From positions 1-36,122 of the forward strand of contig CACZST010000004.1 of assembly GCA_902783895.1 (NCBI GenBank): a stretch of 36,122 bases of DNA. Reading direction: 5' to 3'. A program made the translations under genes and the position numbers. This DNA comes from an uncultured Erysipelotrichaceae bacterium (GTDB lineage Bacteria; Bacillota_I; Bacilli_A; RF39; UBA660). Shown piece after piece: positions 6,423-14,271 of this stretch; within the stretch, counting starts at the first letter, position 1, and each line of letters starts with the position of its first letter. Under the pieces are notes generated by a model. It was not told where the DNA came from. It did no database searches and saw only the letters and a program-made list of their open reading frames with translations.

Positions 6423-6923
6423 TCATTTCTTTAACCTTTTTGTTTTTTCTGATACTTCTGCTTCTTTTTTTATACAATCTAAAATATCTAGATAAATCTT
6501 ATAAAATTCATTTTCATACATTTTTTTGTCAATAATATCTTCCTTATCAAGCTTCATTAAATAATTAATAAATTCATTTGATTCATCATTATATAAATCT
6601 TTATATATATCATTTACCAAAACTTTTTTTACCACCGAAAAATGTAAACACTGATTATTTAATATTTCAAGTAATTTAAGCTCACCTTGAATTCTAATTA
6701 TTTTATATCTATAACTTGTATCCCTAAAATATTCACTATATTCTTCTAAATCTAAAATTAGCGTTTTTAACTTAAATATTTTTTGACTAAGTTTACCATC
6801 TTTATAAAAATTAGTTGTATCTTCTATTTTATCATCAATATCATTATCAGCTAAAAGTTTATAAATTTTCTCCTCTTCCATGCATATAAATACACATCTA
6901 TCATGAAATTTACTTATATCCAT
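6423..6923 (-). CDS. Unknown protein, paralogue of the 5352-5846 gene
   Basis: A 166-residue helical, cytosolic-looking protein with a basic C-terminus (EKTKRLKK). It shares with the 5352-5846 gene product the N-terminal RC motif, I-D-IEDT followed by FYKDGKL, the central LNNQCLHF, and the final helix YLDILDCIKK, so the two are diverged duplicates flanking a TasA-like gene. The ATG at 6921-6923 lies behind GAGGGTGG. It has its own terminator, and a TATACT box about 20 bases before the start suggests its own promoter. I know no function; the pairing around a secreted fibre-type protein hints at a link that is not proven. Confidence 0.72.
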   Translation of the reverse strand: MDISKFHDRCVFICMEEEKIYKLLADNDIDDKIEDTTNFYKDGKLSQKIFKLKTLILDLEEYSEYFRDTSYRYKIIRIQGELKLLEILNNQCLHFSVVKKVLVNDIYKDLYNDESNEFINYLMKLDKEDIIDKKMYENEFYKIYLDILDCIKKEAEVSEKTKRLKK

Positions 6924-6948
6924 AAAACCACCCTCAAGATTAGTATAT

Positions 6949-6975
6949 CAAAAAAGACTAATAATAACTAGTCTT
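6949..6975 (-). terminator. Terminator of the LtaS-like operon
   Basis: On the minus strand AAGACTA pairs with TAGTCTT around an 8-base loop, followed by TTTTTTG. It overlaps the stop of the 6974-7636 gene. Confidence 0.75.
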
Positions 6976-7636
6976 AATTTTCGCTATCTGATGATTCATC
7001 AGTCATCTGAGCAACCTCTAATTTTTTACCATTATGAATAAGTACAAGTTCACCACTAGTTTGATAACCTAAATCTTCCTTATAATAAACCTTAAAACTT
7101 AAGTGATAAGCATCATCATCAGTTTTATCACCATATTTAAATGGTTCATTTTTTAAAAGTTTAACTTCTACTTTAGAAACAACTGGAAGTTCCTGCTTGC
7201 GGTCACCATACACATTACTTTCAACTGTTTTATACATACCATGGGAAGCATATTTTTCAAAATCACTTTGATAATCAGAATAAACAAATTGAACTCCACC
7301 AATATCCGTTTTACTAACTTTATTATCTAAATTAAAGAATGCAGCTACAAACATTTGACCCACAAGCTCTGCATATTTATTTTGATCAACATCTTTTGCT
7401 TCAAGTGTTTCTTTAAGCTCTTTAAAAAGTGATTTATAATAATCAGTCGCATTAGCTCTTAATGTATAATCATAACCTTTAATTGTATCAACTTCCTTAA
7501 TTTCTTCTGAAGGATTATGATTTGAAACAAATTTAGTGTAAGCAAAATAGCCAAGTGCACATACTAAGATAATAAGCAAAAGGAAAATAACAATTTTCCT
7601 AATACTTAATTTTCTCTTTTTCCCCTTATTACTCAT
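6974..7636 (-). CDS. Membrane-anchored extracellular protein of unknown function
   Basis: A 220-residue protein with a basic N-terminus (SNKGKKRKLSIRK), one membrane helix at about residues 14-33 (IVIFLLLIILVCALGYFAY), and an extracellular domain of about 180 residues with no family I recognise. The acidic tail ends SDSEN. The ATG overlaps the end of the LtaS-like gene in an ATGA junction, with a GGAGGAAG site inside the upstream coding end. The two are therefore translationally coupled. This suggests a partner in polyanion or envelope assembly, which is inference only. Confidence 0.8.
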   Translation of the reverse strand: MSNKGKKRKLSIRKIVIFLLLIILVCALGYFAYTKFVSNHNPSEEIKEVDTIKGYDYTLRANATDYYKSLFKELKETLEAKDVDQNKYAELVGQMFVAAFFNLDNKVSKTDIGGVQFVYSDYQSDFEKYASHGMYKTVESNVYGDRKQELPVVSKVEVKLLKNEPFKYGDKTDDDAYHLSFKVYYKEDLGYQTSGELVLIHNGKKLEVAQMTDESSDSEN

Positions 7637-9666
7637 TTACTTCCTCCCTTTACAATCTCATCACTCTCTTGAGTTTTCTTAATTAAATCATGAACTATTA
7701 TATCATTTGAAACTGCAATTTCTTCCTCAGCTCTCTTACTATATTTTTCAATATAATCTTTACCAATAGAAGCATTTTCCTCAAGCATAATTGCTTGATC
7801 ATTTTGAGCATCATAATACATTTTATCAGTAATCCAACTAGCATTTGGGAATACAACAAAATGATCATCCGTACTAAATACATCATGTCCCAAAGCATAT
7901 TTAGGCACAAATCCAAACATATTACCAAGTGTTGGTAAAACATCATACATACCAGTAACTGTAGTTACCTCTTTATTTATTTTCTTTCTTAAATCTTCAT
8001 CTTTTGTCCAAATTATAAATGGTACTTTTCTATTAAGTTCATAATCATATTTTGTAAATTCTTTATATCTTTCGTCATCAGTATCATACTTAGAATCAGT
8101 TTCTGGATTATAGTTGTAATAATAATCATATTCACTACGCTTTATCTTAGAATCATGATCACCATAAATTACTAAAACAGTATTTTCAAGTAAACCTTCT
8201 TTATCTAAATCATCAACTAATTGTCCAATTGCTTGATCAGCATAATGTGCAGTTGTAAAATATTTACCCAAAGTAGTATCTTTTAAATAATCATTTACAA
8301 CCTCACTACCATCTTCCTTAGTATATTTATAAGTTAAATCAAGATCACTACTATCAGTTAAACCCTCAAATGGAGTATGATTTGTAAGCATAATCATAAG
8401 TCCATAATATTTATCATGTTTTTCTTTTATCTTTTTAAGTAAATTAGTAGATTGTTTAAAGAATGATTTATCAGAAAGGCCCATACCAATTGTCTCATTT
8501 AAATCATAATCTTTATCATAATAATAGAAATTATCATATCCAAGTTGTTTATGCATAACTTCCCTATTCCAAAAGTTTCCTTTGTTAGCATGCATACTAA
8601 ATGTATAATAACCATCATTTTGCATATATTTTTGAATTGATGGATAATATCTATCCCAATAACTTACAAAAACCGTACCACTACTGGCAGGAAGTAAAGA
8701 TGTACTAAAAGTAAACTCAGTATCACTACTAGTACCAACACTTTCTTGTGCATAAAAATTAGAAAAATACATTCCTTCACTTGCAAGTCTTTTAGTATTA
8801 GGCGCTATGTCAACACCATTAATTTGCGTATCAAGCAAATAATTTTGAAAACTCTCATCATGAATAACTAACACATTTTTATCCTTAAATATATCGGTAT
8901 ATTCATTTTTTTCACCAGTTTGTGGATATTCTTTATAATATTCCCTAAATTCCTTAGCTGCTTTATCATAACCAAATAAAGGACTAATTTGTGGTTTCAA
9001 ACTTGCGATTAAATCATTTGTCTGATATACATAAATACCAAACTTCATAACCACATATTCTCTATTCCATTGTTTATAAAGACGACTAATATCTGTTCCC
9101 GTCAAAGTTGACATAAAAAACCCAGCAATAATTGCCGCCGCAACTAAAGTTTTTAAAACACTAACTCTAGCCTTTTCTTTAACCTTAACCTTCTTATAAT
9201 AACCATTCTTTAAGAGTTTCCTATGAGCAAATATAAGCATTATAGGTGCCCAAATATAACAAAAATCCTTAAATTCCATAATAGTCTTTAAAGCATCAGA
9301 TACTCCCGCAATTTGTAAACTCGTCGCTAAAAGCGAGAAAGAAGTAAATGAAACATAATTTGTATAATAAACAGAATTAATTAAGCATGTAAGCGTAAGT
9401 ATAATTGCCCACACCATATAATATTTAAATCTATTTTTTGGTTTGAAGAAAAAGCCAAAAGAACCAACAAATAAAGTAAAAGCTAAATCCGCCATAATAG
9501 GACTTAAAGCAGTATAATTCTTTACAGTTAAACATCTTAAAATTATCGCATTTAAAACCATTGAAATAATAAATAAAACAAACATTATATTATTTTTAAC
9601 AAAATAAATAGATTTATCTTTAACATCAATAATAAGTTTTTTAAGCTTATTCCAAAAACTTTTCAT
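7633..9666 (-). CDS. LtaS-like polyglycerolphosphate synthase (sulfatase superfamily)
   Basis: LtaS-type enzymes build the glycerolphosphate chain of lipoteichoic acid on the outer membrane face from phosphatidylglycerol. The 677-residue protein has about five membrane helices in residues 25-195 and an extracellular sulfatase-fold domain from about 262. Mn-site residues are visible: E271 (IHDESFQ), H430 (TNHTPF) and D503-H504 (YGDHD). Other LtaS landmarks are HANKGNFWNRE and MGLSDKSFF. The nucleophile region reads GTSSDTEF (311-318). Aligned with GKTSDSEF of S. aureus LtaS (Thr300), the nucleophile position is Ser313, although Thr312 sits next to it. The ATG follows GAGGTGA, and the gene has a strong promoter. 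LTA primase or other glycerolphosphate transfer is an alternative. Confidence 0.9.
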   Translation of the reverse strand: MKSFWNKLKKLIIDVKDKSIYFVKNNIMFVLFIISMVLNAIILRCLTVKNYTALSPIMADLAFTLFVGSFGFFFKPKNRFKYYMVWAIILTLTCLINSVYYTNYVSFTSFSLLATSLQIAGVSDALKTIMEFKDFCYIWAPIMLIFAHRKLLKNGYYKKVKVKEKARVSVLKTLVAAAIIAGFFMSTLTGTDISRLYKQWNREYVVMKFGIYVYQTNDLIASLKPQISPLFGYDKAAKEFREYYKEYPQTGEKNEYTDIFKDKNVLVIHDESFQNYLLDTQINGVDIAPNTKRLASEGMYFSNFYAQESVGTSSDTEFTFSTSLLPASSGTVFVSYWDRYYPSIQKYMQNDGYYTFSMHANKGNFWNREVMHKQLGYDNFYYYDKDYDLNETIGMGLSDKSFFKQSTNLLKKIKEKHDKYYGLMIMLTNHTPFEGLTDSSDLDLTYKYTKEDGSEVVNDYLKDTTLGKYFTTAHYADQAIGQLVDDLDKEGLLENTVLVIYGDHDSKIKRSEYDYYYNYNPETDSKYDTDDERYKEFTKYDYELNRKVPFIIWTKDEDLRKKINKEVTTVTGMYDVLPTLGNMFGFVPKYALGHDVFSTDDHFVVFPNASWITDKMYYDAQNDQAIMLEENASIGKDYIEKYSKRAEEEIAVSNDIIVHDLIKKTQESDEIVKGGSK

Positions 9667-9685
9667 ATTTCACCTCAGTATATTT

Positions 9686-9699
9686 ATGACATTAGTCAT
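9686..9699. promoter_or_regulatory. Palindrome in the LtaS-like gene leader
   Basis: ATGAC and GTCAT flank ATTA, a perfect 5+4+5 inverted repeat between the -10 box and the ribosome binding site of the LtaS-like gene. It could be an operator or a small RNA hairpin; no regulator is identified. Confidence 0.35.
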
Positions 9700-9711
9700 T
9701 ACACTTAAATA

Positions 9712-9740
9712 ATTATAGCACATTTCACATACACTAACAA
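9712..9740 (-). promoter_or_regulatory. Promoter of the LtaS-like operon
   Basis: On the minus strand: TTGTTA (9735-9740), 17-base spacer, perfect TATAAT (9712-9717), directly downstream of the terminator at 9741-9770. Confidence 0.8.
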
Positions 9741-9770
9741 GAAAAAAAGATGGTCTATAAAACCATCTTT
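9741..9770 (-). terminator. Strong terminator after the YihY-type gene
   Basis: On the minus strand AAAGATGGT pairs perfectly with ACCATCTTT (9 bp, 7-base loop), followed by TTTTTTTC. Confidence 0.85.
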
Positions 9771-9877
9771 GCTAAAAATAGCCAGATTACCTTTTAATAC
9801 TATTTAGATTTCATATAAAAATCATCAAGTACTAGTAGTCTGAGTTTAAGCATATATCAAGGTAATATATATGCCCA
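9771..9877 (-). other. Structured untranslated region (possible 3' UTR RNA)
   Basis: This 107-base gap between the YihY-type stop and its terminator contains no gene. It has an 8-bp hairpin (GCATATAT with ATATATGC), and ATTACCTT in that hairpin's loop is also complementary to AAGGTAAT about 75 bases later. It may be a folded 3' UTR or a small RNA ending at the 9741-9770 terminator. I do not recognise a known RNA family. Confidence 0.3.
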
Positions 9878-10708
9878 TTAACTATTATTATCTTTTTTTT
9901 CTATTTTATTCCCATAAGTTAAATAAATACTAGAATTTATCGCAATTCCTAAAGTTAAAACATAAGAAATTAAATAAACCCAAATCATCATCATGATAAT
10001 TCCTGAAATTCCTCCATAAAACAAAGAGTAATTAGCAAAATTATTAACATAAAATGAATAAGCAAATGTAATTAATACAATTCCAAATGTACCAAATAAA
10101 GCACCTCTATTAACAAATTTACTTGGTATTCTCGCATCAGGAGCTACTGAATACAAATACTTTAAAAACAAAAATATAAAGAAAAATGAAATTGGCCATC
10201 TCAATATTACAAATAAATAGTAAAGCTGGTCATGGAAAGCTTGAAGATCCTTAATGCTTAAAATTGTACTAACAATAATATTTCCATAAGCTAAAACAAC
10301 AATAATAAACACAAACATAAACAAGAATAAAATTGTCATTAAAAAGGCTTTTATTCTTCTTTTAATATAATTTTCATAAGGAAGTTCATATAACTCATCT
10401 GATGTTATTATAAGTGAATGGGCACCATTAGAAGCTACAATAAATCCAAGTATCATTATAAATATTATATTACCATCCATTTTCCTTTCAGTAACAAAAG
10501 GCAAAATAACTTCAACAAAATTACTAGGCATAACATTTTTCATTGCTGATATAAATGATGCGGAAAAAAGTTCATACTTTGAACCAATTAATCCAAGCAA
10601 GGTAAGTAAAGGAAATAATGACAAGATTAAAAAGAATGCAAGCTGTCCAGGTAAAACGTTCATTGACGGCTTAAAAATTAACTCTTTAAGTTTATTAAAA
10701 TAATTCAT
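9878..10708 (-). CDS. YihY/UPF0761 (BrkB-type) membrane protein
   Basis: A 276-residue polytopic inner-membrane protein of the YihY/YfkH family (annotated as virulence factor BrkB or ribonuclease BN in old entries; the RNase label is wrong). Landmarks are the N-terminal LPGQLAFFLILSLFPLLTLLG, then ASNGAHSLIITSDELYELP, the conserved RWPISFFFIFLFLKYLYSVAPD, and the C-terminal FYGGISGIIMMMIWVYLISYVLTLGIAINS. About six helices are visible. Its transport function is unknown. The ATG lies behind AGAGGATGG, 28 bases after the degenerate GGDEF gene, and it closes that operon. Confidence 0.9.
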   Translation of the reverse strand: MNYFNKLKELIFKPSMNVLPGQLAFFLILSLFPLLTLLGLIGSKYELFSASFISAMKNVMPSNFVEVILPFVTERKMDGNIIFIMILGFIVASNGAHSLIITSDELYELPYENYIKRRIKAFLMTILFLFMFVFIIVVLAYGNIIVSTILSIKDLQAFHDQLYYLFVILRWPISFFFIFLFLKYLYSVAPDARIPSKFVNRGALFGTFGIVLITFAYSFYVNNFANYSLFYGGISGIIMMMIWVYLISYVLTLGIAINSSIYLTYGNKIEKKDNNS

Positions 10709-10736
10709 ATTCCATCCTCTTTCAAAAAAGGAGAAA

Positions 10737-12746
10737 TTATTTAATTTCTTCTTTATTATTTTTCATATCATTTGTTGCCTCATTAATGGCATCATCAATT
10801 GTCTTAATTTCATCAGTAATCATACTATAACCAATTGCTGCACCAAAACCATGAGAAAGTTCTTTAAACTCTTTATTTAATTTTCTAATATAAGCAACAA
10901 TTGACTTTTCATCATGTAAAGTTAAGAAAACTAAAAATTCATTTCCGTTAGTTCTAATAAGTTCACTATTTGAAAGCTGAGTTTTAATTAAAATTCCTGC
11001 ACCTTCAACAATAACCTTATCACCCTCAGCATAACCAAAATTATCATTTATATATGCAATATTATTTAAATCAACCATAACAATAGCTTGTGGATATACT
11101 TCACTACCATCCCATTTAGGAATATTTTCATTTAAATAATTACGATTTTTAAGTGATGTAAGTGCATCTACAAAGCGAAGCTTATCTGCCTTAGAAAGCT
11201 TACCATTATATTTTTTCTTTCTACCAAATATTTTAAATGTCATAAATCCTATTAAAGCAACTAAAACAATTGCAAGTGTACTTAATATAAGTTTAAATGA
11301 ATTATTAACATTATTATAGTTAAGTAAATCTTTATAACTTTTATTAATAATATCATCTGTATTTATAAAAGATACATAGAAATTAAACATATCATTAAAT
11401 AATTCATTATCTTTATTGTCACGTAAAATGAAATTATAATTACTATTTAAATCAAGAGTTTTCAATTTCTTAAATGTTTTAAGTCCAGATCTTACATAAT
11501 AATCATAACTATACTCATCAATTGCTGCAAGTGAATTACTATCAAGATGCTTAATTAAGGCATTAATATTATCATATTCTTTTACCTTAACATTATTTCT
11601 CTTTAAATAATTACTAATTTTACTATCTTTTACAGAACTTACAGTTTTACCATCTAAAGATTTAACTGTACTTACAATAACATCTGTTTCATCATCAGCA
11701 ATTATAACAAAATCACCATCGTAAATATCAGCCGAAGAAATAGTTTTACCGCTAACCTTATTATCATTATTAATAATTAAATCTATATTACCTGAATCAA
11801 ATGCCTTTGTTACTTTTTCAATTGAAGAATATTTTTTAAAATCAATCTCAACAGTTGCCATCTTTTCAAAACTATTTAAAAGACTATAATTAATACCTTT
11901 AAGTCCCATCTTAGTTGAAACTGAATATGGGGCATTTAAAACAAAACCATATATATACCTTTTACTCCTAAATTTAGTTTGTGTTTTTTCATCAATATTA
12001 TTATATTTAAAATAACTATCAGCTAAATATTTATCAAATGAATTTTGATATTTATTATCTTTAAAATAATCAAAATACTTAGTAAAAATCTGATTTAACT
12101 CTTTATTTTTCCCTAATGTAATAACATAATCATAATAATAATCTTCAATATTATATACAATATTTAATTCTTTTTTAATTATATCTTCCAAATAAGTTGT
12201 TTTAGGTAAAGCTATATTTTCTACACTACCATTTTCTAAAGCCTCAAATAAAGCATCCTTAGAATCAAATTCTGTAATATTTGCTCCCTTTAAAATATCT
12301 GTAAGATTTTTATCATCCTTCAAAATACCTATAGAAAGTCCTTTAATCTCTTCAGCATTAAAATAATATTTATCCTCCTTAGATATTAAAGAATAATTAT
12401 CCTTATATAAAACAAGATCATTTGAAGATGCCTTATGTACTTTCTTTAAAGCATATTCACTTAAATCCTCATTATCAGTATAAGGTATTTTATTAAACTC
12501 AAGACCAGTTTTTTTCTCTAAATCATTTAAAAAATCAAAGAATATTCCACTACCATTATCATTAATTAATGGAACATCAGTTAAAACTGATAAATCAATT
12601 AATTTATTTTTATTATCTTCACTCCATTTTTTTTCAGAAAAACTAAGTGAAAAATCATTGTTATTTTTTTGCGTAAAATAATATCCTCCCGCAAAACCAC
12701 CAATAATTAATATAACAACTAATACTATCCAAAATTTTTTATTCAC
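10737..12746 (-). CDS. Membrane sensor with two solute-binding-like domains and a degenerate GGDEF domain
   Basis: A 669-residue protein with an N-terminal membrane helix (about 7-24) and two extracellular regions resembling bacterial solute-binding domains (about 50-250 and 265-480). A second helix lies at about 485-506, and a cytosolic GGDEF-type domain runs from about 520 to 662. The GGDEF domain keeps LTSLKNRNYLNE, VDLNNIAYINDNFG and GDKVI, but the active-site motif reads NGNEF (about 600-604). Its third, metal-binding position is Asn instead of Asp or Glu, so cyclic-di-GMP synthesis is unlikely; it may bind nucleotide or act as a receptor. The start is GTG at 12744-12746 with GGGTGA upstream, overlapping the preceding gene by 8 bases. 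A TTG seven codons earlier has no site. Confidence 0.85.
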   Translation of the reverse strand: MNKKFWIVLVVILIIGGFAGGYYFTQKNNNDFSLSFSEKKWSEDNKNKLIDLSVLTDVPLINDNGSGIFFDFLNDLEKKTGLEFNKIPYTDNEDLSEYALKKVHKASSNDLVLYKDNYSLISKEDKYYFNAEEIKGLSIGILKDDKNLTDILKGANITEFDSKDALFEALENGSVENIALPKTTYLEDIIKKELNIVYNIEDYYYDYVITLGKNKELNQIFTKYFDYFKDNKYQNSFDKYLADSYFKYNNIDEKTQTKFRSKRYIYGFVLNAPYSVSTKMGLKGINYSLLNSFEKMATVEIDFKKYSSIEKVTKAFDSGNIDLIINNDNKVSGKTISSADIYDGDFVIIADDETDVIVSTVKSLDGKTVSSVKDSKISNYLKRNNVKVKEYDNINALIKHLDSNSLAAIDEYSYDYYVRSGLKTFKKLKTLDLNSNYNFILRDNKDNELFNDMFNFYVSFINTDDIINKSYKDLLNYNNVNNSFKLILSTLAIVLVALIGFMTFKIFGRKKKYNGKLSKADKLRFVDALTSLKNRNYLNENIPKWDGSEVYPQAIVMVDLNNIAYINDNFGYAEGDKVIVEGAGILIKTQLSNSELIRTNGNEFLVFLTLHDEKSIVAYIRKLNKEFKELSHGFGAAIGYSMITDEIKTIDDAINEATNDMKNNKEEIK

Positions 12747-13203
12747 TTTGCTCACCCAAATTTCCAAAACTCATGTCATCACTATTTTTACTTTTATATC
12801 CAATAGTTGGATAGACATTACTTTCTCCATTTGCCTTAATAAACATTTGAATATCATAATAAGACTTATCATCTTTATCTATTTTATCTAAAATAAATGA
12901 TGAATATTCTTTTGCTTTATTAATATCCAAGTTAGGATCAACAGTAACTATAAAATTCAAAATTCTTCCTTCACTGTTATAGCTTACTTTCTCTACCCCA
13001 TCTTGCTCCTTTAAATCATTTTCTATCTCTTTAATAGTTGAACTTGCAATCTTATGTTTATCTATATCATCCAAACGATCACCATAGTTATTATTATTAA
13101 ACATTGGAATTACAAATAAAAATAAAAATAAGACTAATAAAATAACTAAAATAACACTAGTAATTATAATTGTTTTCTTTTTGTTTTTTTTAATAAACTT
13201 CAT
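12739..13203 (-). CDS. Single-pass membrane protein of unknown function
   Basis: A 154-residue protein with a very basic N-terminus (KFIKKNKKKT), one strong membrane helix at about residues 11-33, and an extracellular domain of about 120 residues. The domain has an alternating pattern (DGVEKVSYNSEGRILNFIVTVDP, then KAKEYSSFILDKI) suggesting an alpha-beta fold. I recognise no family. The ATG lies behind GAGGTGATAG. Its end overlaps the start of the degenerate GGDEF sensor, so the two are made together. It may be a partner of the sensor, which is inference. Confidence 0.78.
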   Translation of the reverse strand: MKFIKKNKKKTIIITSVILVILLVLFLFLFVIPMFNNNNYGDRLDDIDKHKIASSTIKEIENDLKEQDGVEKVSYNSEGRILNFIVTVDPNLDINKAKEYSSFILDKIDKDDKSYYDIQMFIKANGESNVYPTIGYKSKNSDDMSFGNLGEQSE

Positions 13204-13219
13204 TCTATCACCTCAAATA

Positions 13220-13248
13220 ATTATACAATATATTTACTCAAATCACAA
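13220..13248 (-). promoter_or_regulatory. Promoter of the sensor operon
   Basis: On the minus strand: TTGTGA (13243-13248), 17-base spacer, TATAAT (13220-13225). The -35 lies inside the last codons of the prepilin-like gene. Confidence 0.65.
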
Positions 13249-14191
13249 CATATGGACTTTTTTTACTACCAGTACCTTTAATATCACTATCACCACTTAT
13301 CGTAATAACCGGTCTTATTACTAGATTTTCATCACTTTTTAAATCAAGCTTACCATCTTTAAGCATATGATTATCTAAAGAAATATATTCATCCCCATAT
13401 TGTTTTGAATAATCTGTTAAAAAATTACCAACATAACATTCATTTATATTCTCACTCGTGCAGTTTAAATTGTTAGAAGCATTTTCAATATCCGCTAAAT
13501 TTAAAATACCTATTTTATTTTCATCACACATACCATCTAAACAATAATTATCTAAAACAATTTTATCCTCATCTAAAGAAGGATAAACTGTATTTTCTAA
13601 ATAATCCATTAACTCATCATCATTTTTTACATTTAAGCTAATATTATAATCATCACTAACAATTTTAAAACTACCATCATCATTAACCCTTAAAACACGC
13701 CATAAAATATCGCTAAACAGTAAATAATTATTTGGATTACTACCTTTAAAATATCCATCTTGTGAGTTAAGTAAAACTAAAGTATTATGATTAAGTTTAG
13801 AAGATGAATTATAAGCAAGTTTTGATGTACTATTGCATACACTTTCACTTTCTTCAAAACTATATTTATATTGGTTAGATGTATATTCAACCATTACACA
13901 TCCTTTTAACTGCTTACCATCTCTAGGATCCTTAAGCTCATCGTTAGCAATATAACCACCATTAATAAGTGCCGATAAAGTCAAACTTTTTTTACCACTA
14001 TTAGGAAGCAAATTAACATTATCAATTCCCCACTCTTGAGCTGCCTTTAACACAACCTTTTTTTGACTTTCAAAACTATCATCCTTAGATGATTTAATAA
14101 TAGAATTAATTGATGGATAAACAATAGCTGCGATAAGTCCTAATATAGCTACCACCGCTATTAACTCAACCAAAGTAAAGCCTTTTTTCAT
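13238..14191 (-). CDS. Prepilin-like protein with a large surface domain
   Basis: A 317-residue protein that begins MKKGFTLVELIAVVAILGLI, a textbook type IV prepilin leader: G then FTLVE, with cleavage after the Gly and Glu at +5. A prepilin peptidase elsewhere would be needed. After a pseudopilin-like helix and a short domain, residues from about 150 match a module also seen in the proteins at 17934-19070 and 34603-36066: GSNPNNYLLFSDILWRVLRV, DGSFKIV, KIGILNLADIENASN, and the end VIRPVITISG followed by GTGSKKSPYVV. The ATG at 14189-14191 is chosen because of the motif and the AGGTGA site; an upstream ATG would add 20 unlikely residues. It has its own promoter. Two Cys-rich stretches suggest disulfides. 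Confidence 0.82.
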   Translation of the reverse strand: MKKGFTLVELIAVVAILGLIAAIVYPSINSIIKSSKDDSFESQKKVVLKAAQEWGIDNVNLLPNSGKKSLTLSALINGGYIANDELKDPRDGKQLKGCVMVEYTSNQYKYSFEESESVCNSTSKLAYNSSSKLNHNTLVLLNSQDGYFKGSNPNNYLLFSDILWRVLRVNDDGSFKIVSDDYNISLNVKNDDELMDYLENTVYPSLDEDKIVLDNYCLDGMCDENKIGILNLADIENASNNLNCTSENINECYVGNFLTDYSKQYGDEYISLDNHMLKDGKLDLKSDENLVIRPVITISGDSDIKGTGSKKSPYVVI

Positions 14192-14215
14192 TAAATCACC
14201 TATCCTCTTAAAATA

Positions 14216-14244
14216 ATTATAAATTAAATAACATACAAAGTCAA
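14216..14244 (-). promoter_or_regulatory. Promoter of the prepilin-like gene
   Basis: On the minus strand: TTGACT (14239-14244), 17-base spacer, TATAAT (14216-14221). This is one of the best consensus matches in the window. Confidence 0.8.
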
Positions 14245-14249
14245 TCAAC

Positions 14250-14271
14250 AAAAAAGAGAGTTTTACTCTCT
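14250..14271 (-). terminator. Terminator of the sipW-DUF5305 operon
   Basis: On the minus strand AGAGAGT pairs with ACTCTCT around TAA-type loop of 3 bases, followed by six T-rich bases (TTTTTTG). It overlaps the stop of the DUF5305-like gene. Confidence 0.8.

Noticed and set aside
7698-7946. Alternate minus-strand frame within the LtaS-like gene
   Set aside because: Overlaps the well-supported LtaS-like reading frame in another phase.
9836-9868. Tiny open frame (MGIYITLIYA) after the YihY-type gene
   Set aside because: Ten codons, lies in a hairpin and has no ribosome binding site.
12747-12767. Longer TTG start for the degenerate GGDEF sensor
   Set aside because: No ribosome binding site; the GTG at 12746 has GGGTGA at proper spacing.
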